Below, one piece after another: positions 42,445 to 53,069 of a stretch of 64,000 nucleotides of DNA. The translations under genes were made by a program, and so were the position numbers. A model generated the notes under the pieces. It was not told the DNA's origin. It saw only the letters and a list, made by a program, of their open reading frames with translations, and ran no database searches. Source of the DNA: Pezicula radicicola (Eukaryota > Ascomycota > Leotiomycetes > Helotiales > Dermateaceae); the NCBI GenBank assembly GCA_003008705.1, contig PDUO01000021.1, positions 374,766 through 438,765 on the forward strand. Direction: 5' to 3'. Every line of letters starts with the position of its first letter. Positions within the stretch are counted from its first letter, which is position 1.

Positions 42445-45400
42445 TTATAGCTTCAACTTCTCCTCGAAGAGCTTGGTGATAGAAGCGACGGCCTCGTCAA
42501 CCTTGCTGAGATCGTTTCCACGGCCTGTACGGATTGTTGGGTCCTTGCTACCTGATTTTCCGCCGATGCTCGAGGAGACTTTGTCAGCAGCTTCAACGGC
42601 AGTGAGTTTGCTTCCATGGCCCTGTTCTATGTTAGCTTCTACATGAAGTTCAAAGCACAAAAATTGGGACTTACAGTTCCAATGTATACACCATGAGCGA
42701 CACCAGTAGCACCGGCTCCAGCGGCGAAAACGTAGACAGAATTCTCCTTTTGGGACTTCTTAAAGTTATTCAAGACGTCGCCAACGATTTTTGAGTCATC
42801 GCCGATTGGCAAACGAGCTACGAAGTACTGGCTGTCCTTATTTTCAGGCTTCTCGACAATTTCAGTGAGATAGGCGATGGCAGCCGCGGTGTCTTTCTTC
42901 TGCTTTGCCTTTTGTGCGGCAAGTATGCCCTTGCTGATTACTGCAATCTTGTCCTGGAACTCATTCTTGACGATAGTAGAGATGGTTAGGCCGTTCAATG
43001 CATTCTGTATGCGCTTAAGTTCCTGATCCTTGGCCGGACCGAACTCCAGAGCTTCAAGAGCCTTGATCTGATTGCCGAACTCGGTAGCGACACGCTGGGT
43101 TGTGGCAGCCTTTGTGCCAGTGTAGACAGTGAGACGTCTCACTCCCTTCGCAATGCCACTCTCCTCAACAATGATCATCTGCCTAATGATTCCGGTCTCA
43201 ACGACATGAGTACCTCCGCAGAACTCGATGCTGTAATTAAACCACTCTTCTTTCGTGGGATCCTTGAGGAGAGTATCCACATCAACACCAACAGAAACTA
43301 CGCGGACAGGATCTGGATACTGCTCGCCGAAGACAGCGCGAACTCCAAATATCTCCTTAGCTAGCTCAAGAGGTACATCCTTGGCGAAAACCTTTAGGTT
43401 CTTTGTGAGATACTCATTCGATGAATCCTCAATCTCCTTGATCTTAGCGATGTTAATCTGGGAGGGGTGTGAAAAATCAAATCGTAGCTTGTCAGTATCC
43501 ACAAGAGATCCTTTCTGTACGATGTCGTTGCCAAGGTGCTTTCGCAATGAGTGGTTCAGAACGTGTGTACCTGTGTGGTTGTTCATGATAGGGTTTCTTC
43601 GCTCCTGATCATAATGACAGATAACCTCGTCACCGGTTGATAGTTCGCCATCGGTCAGAATACCAATGTGGATGACATAACCACCATAAACTTGAACATC
43701 ACTGACAGTGAAATCAATGCCGCTCTCAGTGTATAGCTTGCCCGCGTCGGCAACTTGTCCTCCTTGTTCAGCGTAGAAGTTGGTCTTATCGAGAACAATA
43801 CCAATTGTCTTGTCTCTGGGAAGGCCCTTAGAGGTTGACAAAAACTGTTTGGCCTTGTCATCGTAAATTGTTTGGACCTTGGCTGTAATGTCATCGCTAG
43901 AGAAATTTGCGTCCGATTCTGTTTGAGAATAGTCGGCCTTCAGTTTGCCAATTTCAACTGGGCCAGGCTTCTGCCAGTCCTGGGTAGCCTTCTTGTTCGA
44001 TTTGCTTGCTTCAATGTGCTTGGCTTCAGCGGCCTTGACCTCCTCGTCGTCAATAGTAAGACCGATCTCCTCAGCCATGATCTTGGTCAAGTCTGGAGGG
44101 TAACCAAATGTGTCGTACAGCTTGAATGCATCCGCACCGGAAATCTTGCCAGAGCCATTCTTCTCGGCCTCGGTAGCGAGTTTCTTGAATCGGACTTCGC
44201 CCTTGACAAGGGTTGTAGCGAAGGCCAATTCCTCCTCGTCCAAGACATCTTTGATGTGATTTTCCTTCTCACGCAGCTCAGGAAACTGGTCTCCCATCTG
44301 AGCTACAAGAGCAGGTAGAAGCTTTGAGAAGAATACATCTCGTTCACCAGTCTCTTTGTTAACGCCGAGCTTGGCCCCGAATGACTTGTTAGCAAACCGA
44401 GCTCCACGTCTGATGACACGTCGCAATACGTATCCAGCGTCATCCTTGTCAGGTATGCATCCATCGGCGATAGAGAATGAGGCGGTACGAAGATGATCGG
44501 CACAGATACGGTAAGCGGTATCCAAACCGTCTGTATCATCAGCACCATACTTGTCAGTGTATTTGCGACAACCGACAACTTCCTCAATCTTATTAAACAA
44601 TGGCCAGAAGACGTCAGTATCGTAGTTGGACTGCTTATCCTGCAGAATAGAAACAAGACGTTCAAAGCCCATGCCGGTGTCGATGTGCTGGTTTGGGAGC
44701 TTCGGCAATTGTCCATTAGCCTCTCGGTTATATGTCATGAACACAATGTTCCAAATCTCAAGAACGTTAGGGTCGTCCTGGTTGACGAGAGCAGCAGCAT
44801 TACGACCACCAATACGATCATAGTGGATCTCTGAGCATGGTCCGCAGGGGCCGACTTCACCCATCTCCCAGAAGTTGTCTTTCATGTTGCCTTCAATGAT
44901 GTGATCATCAGCAACACCAACCCTCTTCCACAGCTCTTTAGCATCTAGATCTGGTTCCAAGCCGGCCTTCTTATCACCCATGAAATAGGTAACATATAGA
45001 CGGTTCGGGTCCAGCTTGAAGACAACTGTCAACAACTGCCAGGCCATCACAATAGCTTCTTCTTTGAAGTAGTCACCAAATGACCAGTTACCCAGCATTT
45101 CAAAGAACGTCTGTGAATCTTGGTTAAATCTATGTTGCGAAGGAAGGTAAAGAAGGCACTTACATGATGGTAGCCATCTTTTCCGACATCGTCAAGATCC
45201 TTTAAGAAATTAGCATAAAGTCATGTTCATTAAAGCAATAGGGAAGGCGTTTACATTGTGCTTGCCACCTGCACGGATACACTAGAAACAAGTTAGCTTT
45301 TGACAATACAAAGAGGTGTTTGCTTGCTACCTTTTGAGTATCAACAGCCCTCTTGAGACCGTGAAACTTGTGGTTGTTTCCGACAAGACCAAGGAAGATA

Positions 45401-46388
45401 TCCTTAAACTGATTCATGCCAGCATTGTTGAATAGTAAAGTGGTGTCCTCAGGTGGCGCAATGACAGGAGAGGATTGTACTGTCGGAGAACGTTAGCAAT
45501 GTGATCTAGTATGATTTGGAATCCAGAAGAGAATGAGATTGGGCTATCTGAAAGGAAATAATAAGGCTAGTCAATGCTCAAAAACAGTCACTAAGGCCTC
45601 CATATCACGGCCTTGCCTGTGAAGCTGGTGGCAATGCGGCTTAAATTGCAGCTTGACTTCAACGAGAAAACCCTTCAGAAGGCCTTGCCGGGGTGTCTGC
45701 ACCCTAGGGAAATAAAGCTTCCGGTCCATCCAAAAGAGAACTGCGGCTTTCATGGCGCCAGATTGGGAAAAGTGCATGCGGCTTGATAGTGACTCTGGCG
45801 ACGACGAGCCACATGGCTACGAGCCGCAAGCCGACGAGGATGGCTCGTATCAATACTCGCAAGTGTCATAAGTAGCTTCATTGCACGCATGGGAATGCGG
45901 CTGCAATTGCGGCTTGCATCGCGCCAGATTGTGACAATATGCACCCAGCTTGACAGGCTAGTAGCCGGTAGCGACAAGAATGAGCTCGCTTCAATACTCG
46001 CGAGAGTTCAAATATCGTGAGTAACTTCACAAAAAGACTGCATTGCGGCTTGAATCGCGGCTTGCCTAACCCCATATTGGGTCTGGAGCGTGGAGAGCGA
46101 TGTAGGAGTACCCCGCGACGACGAGGATGACCCCGCGCCAATACTTGCAAGGTTGCCACTATTGTCAACGTATTCATAGAATTGCAAGTAGAGATTGCGG
46201 CTTGAATTGCGGCTTGACTTGGGGAAGGGGGAGGGAAGGGGAAGGGTAATTGGGAGTGGGAGGAGCTTCACGAGATTACCCCGCCATTACTTACTGATTG
46301 TGTGTCCAAACTTCTTTTCGAAGAACTCAATGAATTCCTGTCGGACGCCGACTGCAGTCCACACGCCAGGTTTGGTGAGTTCCGACAT
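42445..46388 (-). CDS. ALA1: Alanyl-tRNA synthetase
   Basis: Charges tRNA-Ala and edits mischarged Ser/Gly. Six exons (coding order): 46388-46295, 45479-45331, 45281-45255, 45199-45164, 45110-42675 and 42621-42445, giving 972 aa. Introns are 815, 49, 55, 53 and 53 bases; exons 3 and 4 are only 27 and 36 bases. The catalytic core has [20 protein letters not shown], then [40 protein letters not shown] and [16 protein letters not shown]. The editing domain has the zinc motif [16 protein letters not shown] and [10 protein letters not shown]. The C-terminal DHHA1-like part ends in EEKLKL. The frame also runs upstream to an ATG at 46589. The 67 extra residues are basic and nearly acid-free at the start, as in a mitochondrial presequence, so one gene may serve both compartments. 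Confidence 0.97.
45600..46220. repeat. Imperfect tandem repeats in AlaRS intron 1
   Basis: The motif GCGGCTTGAATTGCGGCTTG or close variants recurs near 45635, 45777, 45897, 46045 and 46196, about 120-150 bases apart. Between copies CAATACTCGCAAG, GACGACGAGGATG and CGCCAGATTG-like strings also recur, so the unit is about 150 bases and more GC-rich than typical introns here. Confidence 0.7.
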
Positions 46389-46742
46389 CTTGGGCGTTTG
46401 TTGTGATGTCAAAGTGTGGTGTTGTTTGGGGAAAGGAAACGCGGCTGTGCGCGAGGTTGATAGTGGTGGTGGTGGTGGATTTGGGGCCGGAGCGAAATAT
46501 ATTTTTCGGACGTCGAGTTGGTGAAGGCGAGAGTGACGATGACTCAACGCGAACTTCAAACTCGGGAACGAGCCACCACGACACTTCATCAGCCCCTCGA
46601 AACCCGATAGGTGGCCTGGCGATCAAAGCACCAAACTTGTGTAATACTCAACCACGGCGTATACGCAGTGATCAACGATCAATTGAAGGAGTGTCTGAAG
46701 GTTTGTTGATGGAATTGTGACGGCTTGAGGCGCTGGAAGGCG

Positions 46743-47478
46743 ATGGACCGTGATCAAGCGACCTCAGGCAAAATTAGGAAGAAACGGAAAGCCGAGAGCC
46801 AGGACAACGAACGTCTCTCCAAGAGACTGAGCTTACTGAATCTAGGTATTTTCTATCTACTTGCCATCCTAATTACATTTTGGAGCTTCCACTGACCTAT
46901 CTAAAGAGCGCAATGGCCAAAAGCTCTATGTACCCGTTGAGCAACCCGCCTTAGCTACCAGCACAACCCAGCCTGCTGCTTCCCAGTCATCTTCGCAGAT
47001 TCCCACGAACGATTATATGCAAGTAGACGACACGAAGCACAAAGTCTACATATATGATCTCGACGCCGAGCTGTCTGATAGCGAGTCCTCTGACGACGGC
47101 AAGCTGGTCTTCCTGCCTGATATCCAGAAGCACCTACGAGAATCGCGAATACCACCCTCAATACTTGCCAACAGCGAGGGCGAATTGGCAGGGCACAATC
47201 AACAATTGGTTCTCTACAATGTGCCTACCTCTTTGACGGTCCCCGAAGAGCAGGATAGCGTTAGGAAGGCCATCATTGAAACGAGAGCTAGGGTCCGGGC
47301 AAGGCAAGAGCAGAAGCGGGAATCTGAGTTCCGGCAAACTCAGACGCCCCATGCAGCAACACAGAATCTAGAGTTACCTCGACAAACGAGCAGGATGGTT
47401 AATGAAGCTGGACCTAGTTTTCCAATACAACAGGAAGTTTCCATGGAGGACGACCCGGATGCCATGGACTTAGGATGA
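46743..47478 (+). CDS. Conserved-looking protein of unknown function
   Basis: Exons 46743-46845 and 46907-47478 (61-base intron, phase 1) give 224 aa. The N-terminus is basic and nuclear-signal-like (KIRKKRKAESQ, then ERLSKRLSLLNL). An acidic patch DAELSDSESSDDGK precedes a compact segment FLPDIQKHLRESRIPPSILA. This is followed by QQLVLYNVPTSLTVPEEQDS and a helix rich in Arg/Glu (RKAIIETRARVRARQEQKRE). The rest is Gln/Ser-rich and ends in DDPDAMDLG. I have the impression of a family restricted to filamentous ascomycetes without assigned function. The start lies 354 bases from the AlaRS start, so the two genes are divergent neighbours. Nuclear location is inferred from the basic cluster only. 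Confidence 0.75.
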
Positions 47479-47705
47479 GGATCTTGTGGTTTAGTAGGAC
47501 AACAATACAGACGAAATTTTTACTGGCTTCAAATCTTGTTGATTGTGTCTATTCCTGATAGTCATGAAGGTCCACAAGCCCTTCTGGGTATTCCCTCGTG
47601 AAAGGCATTTCTCGAAACTCCCACCTAATCTGCATTACAAACGCTTAATGTTTACGAAGTACCCCAATCCTAATTCCTCCAAATCAAATCATCGCTAAAA
47701 TGGAT

Positions 47706-48370
47706 TTAAACTCTATAAGGATTGTTGCTGGTTGTGCTTGCACCAGTATTTGTTGGACGTAAAGCAGCAGCTGGGGGCGGTCCTGGAGGCGCTTCGTAAC
47801 GTGGAGCACCATCCGATCCTTCTGCTGGTCTTCTTGTTGGTTCGCTTCTCCATTGAGACGGGTCGACCTTGGTTCCTCCAGCAGGTGGTTGGTATGTGGG
47901 TGGCATTGGTGCGTTTGGATCGTACATTGGTGGTGGCATTGGGTGCATACCATAGTGAGCGCCTTGTGGATATTCGTTATAGTAGACTGCAGGGTTGGTG
48001 TAGCTGGGATCGTATCTCATCCGTGTCTCTCTGTTAAGGAGCCACTGTTGAGTGTTAGCTTTCAGCTAGGAACGGTGGGAAGAGGATTTCTTACTCTGTG
48101 ATAACGCAGAGGTGGTAACCCTTTTTTGATCCTCTGCTTCGCATGCCAATATCCGATCACCATGTATGCTAAGAGGAGGAAGAATATTCCAAAGAAAACC
48201 GAGAATCTGATAATTTGGCCAGTCTGCGAAGCCGTTAATTACAACCCCACAAACAAATACTAGCCATCACTTACTCTCGTCCACCAGAAAGGCACAACAC
48301 GCTGTCCATTCTCATTTACAAATGTCGGCTCACCAGATAGAGTCTGTCGTGAGAACAATGAAGGCGCCAT
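47706..48370 (-). CDS. RCR-type single-pass membrane protein with PY motifs
   Basis: Exons (coding order) are 48370-48275, 48223-48095 and 48044-47706 (introns of 51 and 50 bases), giving 187 aa. A lumenal N-terminus of about 35 residues is followed by one TM segment (FSVFFGIFFLLLAYMVIGYW). Then comes the basic juxtamembrane motif AKQRIKKGLPPLRYHRWLL, the pattern of the RCR family ('resistance to Congo red'). The cytosolic tail is Pro/Tyr-rich and has at least two PPxY-like motifs (PPPMYDP, PPTYQPP), which bind WW domains of Rsp5-type ubiquitin ligases. Yeast Rcr1/2 steer plasma-membrane and cell-wall enzymes to degradation. Assignment rests on the TM plus juxtamembrane motif plus PY motifs. 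Confidence 0.75.
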
Positions 48371-49462
48371 AATGTGCCTCCTTCGATCGTCTAGCGATGG
48401 AATGAATAAAATGTATTAAAATAAATAGTCTCTGGTTGGATTACTCTACCTGGAGTTCACAGAACTGAACAAAACAAAAGTATGAGAGAAGAAGTCAAAA
48501 AGCCAAGAGTTCACCAGTTCTCCAGACAGATAACTTTAAGGCTAACGATGAGAGTGGCGGTGTTGGGTTCTGCGGCAGTCTGATGTTTCAGCGACGTCTG
48601 AGGATCACCAGTCGGTTGCGAATTGTGAACATGAGAGCTGAAAGATTGTGGAAAACCTTCCTTTCGGGATCTTTGCGTTGCGAGCGCGTAGAAATGGAAA
48701 CAAGTTTGTTGTTTATTTTATCTTTAGCAAGTTATGAAAGGCTTGGGAGATTGGGAGATTGAGGCTACTCCTGAGTTCCCCCTTCCTGCGAGGCTACCAC
48801 GACGATACGCTATTTTCGTATTGTCACGGAGGTTGATCCTAGCTGGTTACTGTAGTGCCCGCATCTGCAGCTAAACTGTAATTGTCACTAGCACCAGTAG
48901 CTAATCTACGAAGCCCTGTTCCTGGATTTATCACGTGGAGAATACTTAATCATACGGGTAGATGAGTTTTGCGTCAGGGGAAAGGTTGACTTTAGGTTTG
49001 CTGTGGAGACGGATTAAAGAGGCTTAAATTTTATTCAGTTTTGTTTTCGTCTGGGTGAATTTCTTATAAATAATTGTTGTGTCAAGTGCTATACAAGTCA
49101 AGAGCGGAAAGAAGTCCTTGGTTCAATCAAGGAAGCTACTGTAGCTATGTGCGTCTGCTAGTCGGCGATCCACCAGATCGCTAATATAAAGATTGAAGAT
49201 CACTTCTACTCGCAGCATGTCATGGACATAAATAGTAGATTGTTGGTAATTGCGCCTCGTGTGTTGGACCACTTGGTCTTTGCATCTGAATCTGGGAGAT
49301 ACTCAAGATCGAGAGTCTGGATATCATTATCGTATCGATTCCCAAGATTCTTTACTTCGTATATGCTCTTTGTCAACTTGGCATAGTGGAACTTATGTAA
49401 ACCAGCTTCAGTAGCTGCGGAAAAAGTTCATGAAGCCATCGGCATATTTGTAAATTGATAAT
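48371..49462. other. Intergenic 1.1 kb
   Basis: RCR-gene promoter and NDUFAF7-like 3' UTR; no gene seen. Confidence 0.45.
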
Positions 49463-51089
49463 TTATACAGTTGTAAGAACACTGGCATTCTTATACCAGT
49501 TTAACAGCGGATTCTCTCCATTCTTCGTCTGTGTCTCTTCCACATAGGCCCACCTCTTCAAAAACTCCTCATGTGTCAGAACGTTTGTCAGCTTTCCTGT
49601 AAGAGCTCTGTACATGTTCTCCATGACATTAAAATCTGTCGGGAAGAGGATATCAAAATAGCCCTGATGTACCTAAAGCGTAAAATTAGCAAGGGTGCTC
49701 AGCAGCACATTATGCGTAGTGGCAAGTAGAGGAGCTTACGTAGGGCGTAGTAACAGGTACAGTCCGCCTCTGGTACCTCGTCTGCACAACCGGAGCATTA
49801 ACTCCCTCGACAGTATCAGGCAAGGAGTGGAAATCACTCGTTACCAACTTGTGCCCGGGGAAACAAGTCGCCAGAATATCGAAGAACTGCATCAAGCGTG
49901 TAGGTATATATTCTGGATCGCTGAGGTTTGCCTCCAATGGCAAAAGACTTTTCAATGCTCGCTTCAATCTATTTTGGTAGAGAGGATGAGGATATTTTCC
50001 ACATGTGGCGGCGTGTCGTACCCGCAGGAAGCGCGAGGCCACCGGGTCGATTTGTTGTGAATAAAACTCGTAGAAATCGCCCTGGGCGTCGATGAGAACA
50101 TTGCCTTGCATTGGCTCTTCGGTTGCTGGGTCATAACGAATAATGTCATGGGCGAAATTGTCAAAAACCTCCATGGCGAGAAAATAACAGGGAGAGGGAA
50201 CTACCTGGGTCCATTCGAAAATGGACTTGTTAATGATTTCCACTTTGGAAGAGTGACCTCTTGCGTCGGCATTTCGTAATAGTTGATTTGCCTGAAGACT
50301 GGCTAAGTTTGCAGAAATTTCAATGATCTTAAACTTTGTCCGGTCGTATACCGAAGGTTCGGCCTCCCGGATGTAGTCGAGGATGTTAAGCATGAGGGTT
50401 CCGTTTCCAGCTCCCATCTCATAGATTATAAGGTCATGGTAGGGGTATTGGGATATCTTGTAGTTGGCCACCAAGTATCTGGCAATTGCCTCGCCATAAT
50501 AAGGCCGGAAGAGCTCCGTTGGAGTGTGCCACAACTGCCTCGTCTCATTTGGGTTCTTCTCATCTAACTTGTCCTCAAATTCCGTATACCTTTGTCCCAA
50601 CATGCGGTGGAACTCGGACTCGTCTTGAAGGTCGTTGAAATCAAATGGCTCTCCAGGCGTAAATATGACAACCTGCTTGGCAAAGTACCCATATGAAGGG
50701 TTGTACAGACTGTCTGAATGTGACATTAGCTTTTGGGCAGCAACAAGACGGAGTGAGTTATAGTATGAAGTACCCTCGATAAAATCTCGTGCAAGCATCT
50801 TTACTCTCCTCGGCCTTTCCCTTCTCCCTTTCAACTGTTCCGATGTGACCAAGGGGTACTTATTATACTCTTCCGACATATTCATAGGGAGGATATCAGT
50901 CCTCCGTTGCCAATTCTTCTCATTCGGGTTCGCGCCTGCTGCTCTGCCCCTCGTCCCTCTCCCATCCGCAAATCCTCTTCGCGCCGCATGTTGTCTCGGA
51001 AAGGGTAAAGAAGAATGGGAAGGTAATGATTGGCAAGCTCGATGTCTGAATAGCTGTCTGAACAACCGCGCTACAAGTGGTGAGTCCAT
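49463..51089 (-). CDS. NDUFAF7: Mitochondrial arginine methyltransferase NDUFAF7/MidA type
   Basis: In animals and moulds NDUFAF7 methylates an Arg of complex I subunit NDUFS2 during early assembly in the matrix. Exons (coding order) are 51089-49740 and 49672-49463 (67-base intron), giving 519 aa. The first about 45 residues are basic and acid-poor (LVARLFRQLFRHRACQSLPS, QHAARRGFADG), fitting a mitochondrial presequence. DFIEGTSYYN and SLYNPSYGYFAKQVVIFTPG match the family's substrate end. The SAM motif is LIIYEMGAGNGTLMLNIL, followed by FKIIEISANLASLQ. MEVFDNFAHDIIRYD is motif IV. The short 3' exon adds FDILFPTDFNVMENMYRALT and a conserved C-terminus; without it the frame ends in unrelated intron sequence. 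Start codons of this gene and the cysteine synthase are 250 bases apart. Confidence 0.9.
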
Positions 51090-51338
51090 TAAATGACAGT
51101 GTTGACTTTCTTGCGTGATATGAAGCTTCGAGTTCGCGAAGCCCGGATGGCCAAAGCTTCAAAATCAACTGAGCGCATTGAAAGTCAAAAATCAACCCGT
51201 CACGTCACAACTCCACAAAACCACAAAAATCCTGGACGTAGGCCGCCACAACAAAATGTACATAGGCTCCAAGCTGAGGTGATTTGCTCAGTGGTATATT
51301 TAAGGAATTGAACTCCAAAGCAGGACTATCCAGACAAG
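51090..51338. promoter_or_regulatory. Shared bidirectional promoter, NDUFAF7-like and cysteine synthase genes
   Basis: 249 bases between divergent start codons of two genes for predicted mitochondrial proteins. No specific binding motif is claimed. Confidence 0.55.
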
Positions 51339-52688
51339 ATGCCTATGAGCGACCATCCCAAAGTCTACGGCACTGCCGCTGTAGCAGCAGCTTTTGCAAC
51401 GGGGATTCTCATTACCTTGGGGTTTAAAGATTTGTATCCCGATCTCGAACGACGATACCAACGGCGCAGGAATGATCCATCATCTACTATCCTAGATTCT
51501 CGGCCAAATAGCACATATCTACTTTTGCCTCCAGTAAAACTCGAAGACCACACGCGATTAACCCGACAATCCACTGTCGGGCTAGCAGCTGCGCAGATCC
51601 CAGAAGGAATTGAAGGATGCATCGGCAACACACCGTTGTTCAAGATCAAAAGTCTGAGTGAGGCTACAGGGTGCGAGATTTTGGCTAAAGCCGAGTTTCT
51701 AAATGGTGCTGGGCAGAGCCCAAAAGATAGAGTAGCTTTGAATATGATAAGGGAGGCAGAAGCGCAGGGCCTGTTGACACCGGGTCAGGGTGACACTATT
51801 TATGAAGGTACGGTGGGGAGTACTGGGATCTCCATTGCGACTTTGGCAAGGGCGCTGGGCTATAAGGCCTATATCTGTATGCCGAATGACCAAAGCACTG
51901 AGAAATCCGACTTGCTATTGCGATTGGGAGCTACAGTGGAGAGAGTACCACCTGCACCTATTACATCGACACAGCACTTTGTGAACCTAGCACGAACAAG
52001 AGCTAAGGAACATACAGCGAGCTCCAAAGATAATAGCAAGGGTTTCTTTGCAGACCAGTTCGAGTCCATGGCAAATAATAGGGCTCATTTCCTGACCACA
52101 GGTCCTGAGATATATAGCCAGACTGGAGGAAATATTGATGCCTTCGTTGCTGGAGCTGGAACTGGTGGGACTATTGCCGGCATTTCCATGTATCTGAAGC
52201 AAGAGATGGGCATGGGTCCAGCCATCAGAATTGTATTGTCAGATCCCCAAGGCAGTGGTTTATACAATAAAATCAAACATGGTGTTATGTTCTCCAACAC
52301 AGAGAAGGAGGGCACCAGACGAAGACAACAAGTTGATACAATCGTGGAAGGTATTGGGATCAACCGAATTACAGAGAACTTTGAGGTTGGCAGGGAGTTA
52401 ATAGACGATGCAGTTAAAGTCACCGACGAGCAGGCCATGAAGATGGCAAGGTGGCTCGTTGAGAAAGATGGAATCTTCGTTGGCAGTAGCAGCGCTGTAA
52501 ACTGTGTTGCTGCAGTAGTGACGGCGTTGCGAATGCCAAAGGATAGTCGTATTGTAACAGTCTTATGCGACAGTGGGACAAGACATCTCAGCAAGTTCTG
52601 GAAAAGTGTTGGTGAAATGGGCTTAGAGGAGGAGCATGAAAATTTGCTTGATTTGCTGGGGGTGGAGGAGGATGGGAATTGGAAGTGA
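51339..52688 (+). CDS. MCY1: PLP-dependent cysteine synthase of the mitochondrial MCY1 type
   Basis: Makes cysteine from O-acetylserine and sulfide; yeast Mcy1 (YGR012W) sits at the mitochondrial outer membrane. Single exon, 449 aa. A hydrophobic N-terminal anchor (AAVAAAFATGILITLGF, about residues 13-29) is followed by a basic stretch (RRYQRRRNDP). The fold-II core begins EGCIGNTPLFKI. The PLP Lys is in GAGQSPKDRVALNMI. The substrate loop reads EGTVGSTGIS, where most cysteine synthases have TSGNTG. The phosphate-binding loop is GAGTGGTIAG, and FVGSSSAVN carries the Ser that contacts the PLP ring N. An insert of about 20 residues (ARTRAKEHTASSKDNSKGFF) and the HLSKFW C-terminal region are as in fungal Mcy1-like proteins. 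No introns. Confidence 0.9.
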   Translation: MPMSDHPKVYGTAAVAAAFATGILITLGFKDLYPDLERRYQRRRNDPSSTILDSRPNSTYLLLPPVKLEDHTRLTRQSTVGLAAAQIPEGIEGCIGNTPLFKIKSLSEATGCEILAKAEFLNGAGQSPKDRVALNMIREAEAQGLLTPGQGDTIYEGTVGSTGISIATLARALGYKAYICMPNDQSTEKSDLLLRLGATVERVPPAPITSTQHFVNLARTRAKEHTASSKDNSKGFFADQFESMANNRAHFLTTGPEIYSQTGGNIDAFVAGAGTGGTIAGISMYLKQEMGMGPAIRIVLSDPQGSGLYNKIKHGVMFSNTEKEGTRRRQQVDTIVEGIGINRITENFEVGRELIDDAVKVTDEQAMKMARWLVEKDGIFVGSSSAVNCVAAVVTALRMPKDSRIVTVLCDSGTRHLSKFWKSVGEMGLEEEHENLLDLLGVEEDGNWK

Positions 52689-53069
52689 CGACAATAAATT
52701 CAGGACAAATCATAGCAGCTTGGTGACCAGGGCTTGATATCCTCAGATTTACCCGCTAAAGGCCTACGAAAGGAGATGGGTAAGCTCCAAATCTTACTCA
52801 TACAAGAATTACCAAGTAAATCCACGCTTGGGTATTCTTGCTACCATGCTCACGCCAAGACAAATTTTCCGCAGTTGGGCGCGTAGCATTGGAGGAGAAG
52901 CCAGTAGCATTCTGGCCGTATCAGATATCAGATCAGATCATATCAAATAGACTGCAGTCGCAACTGCAAAGTCAAAAACACCAAACCCCTGAAACCATCC
53001 ATAACGTGCAACAGAGAAGCGAAGTTTGTTTTTCGTTAGCCATCAGAGCTAAGACAGCGTAATGGCTAT
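52689..53069. other. Convergent intergenic region
   Basis: About 380 bases between the cysteine synthase and TFIIS stop codons; no gene seen. Confidence 0.5.
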
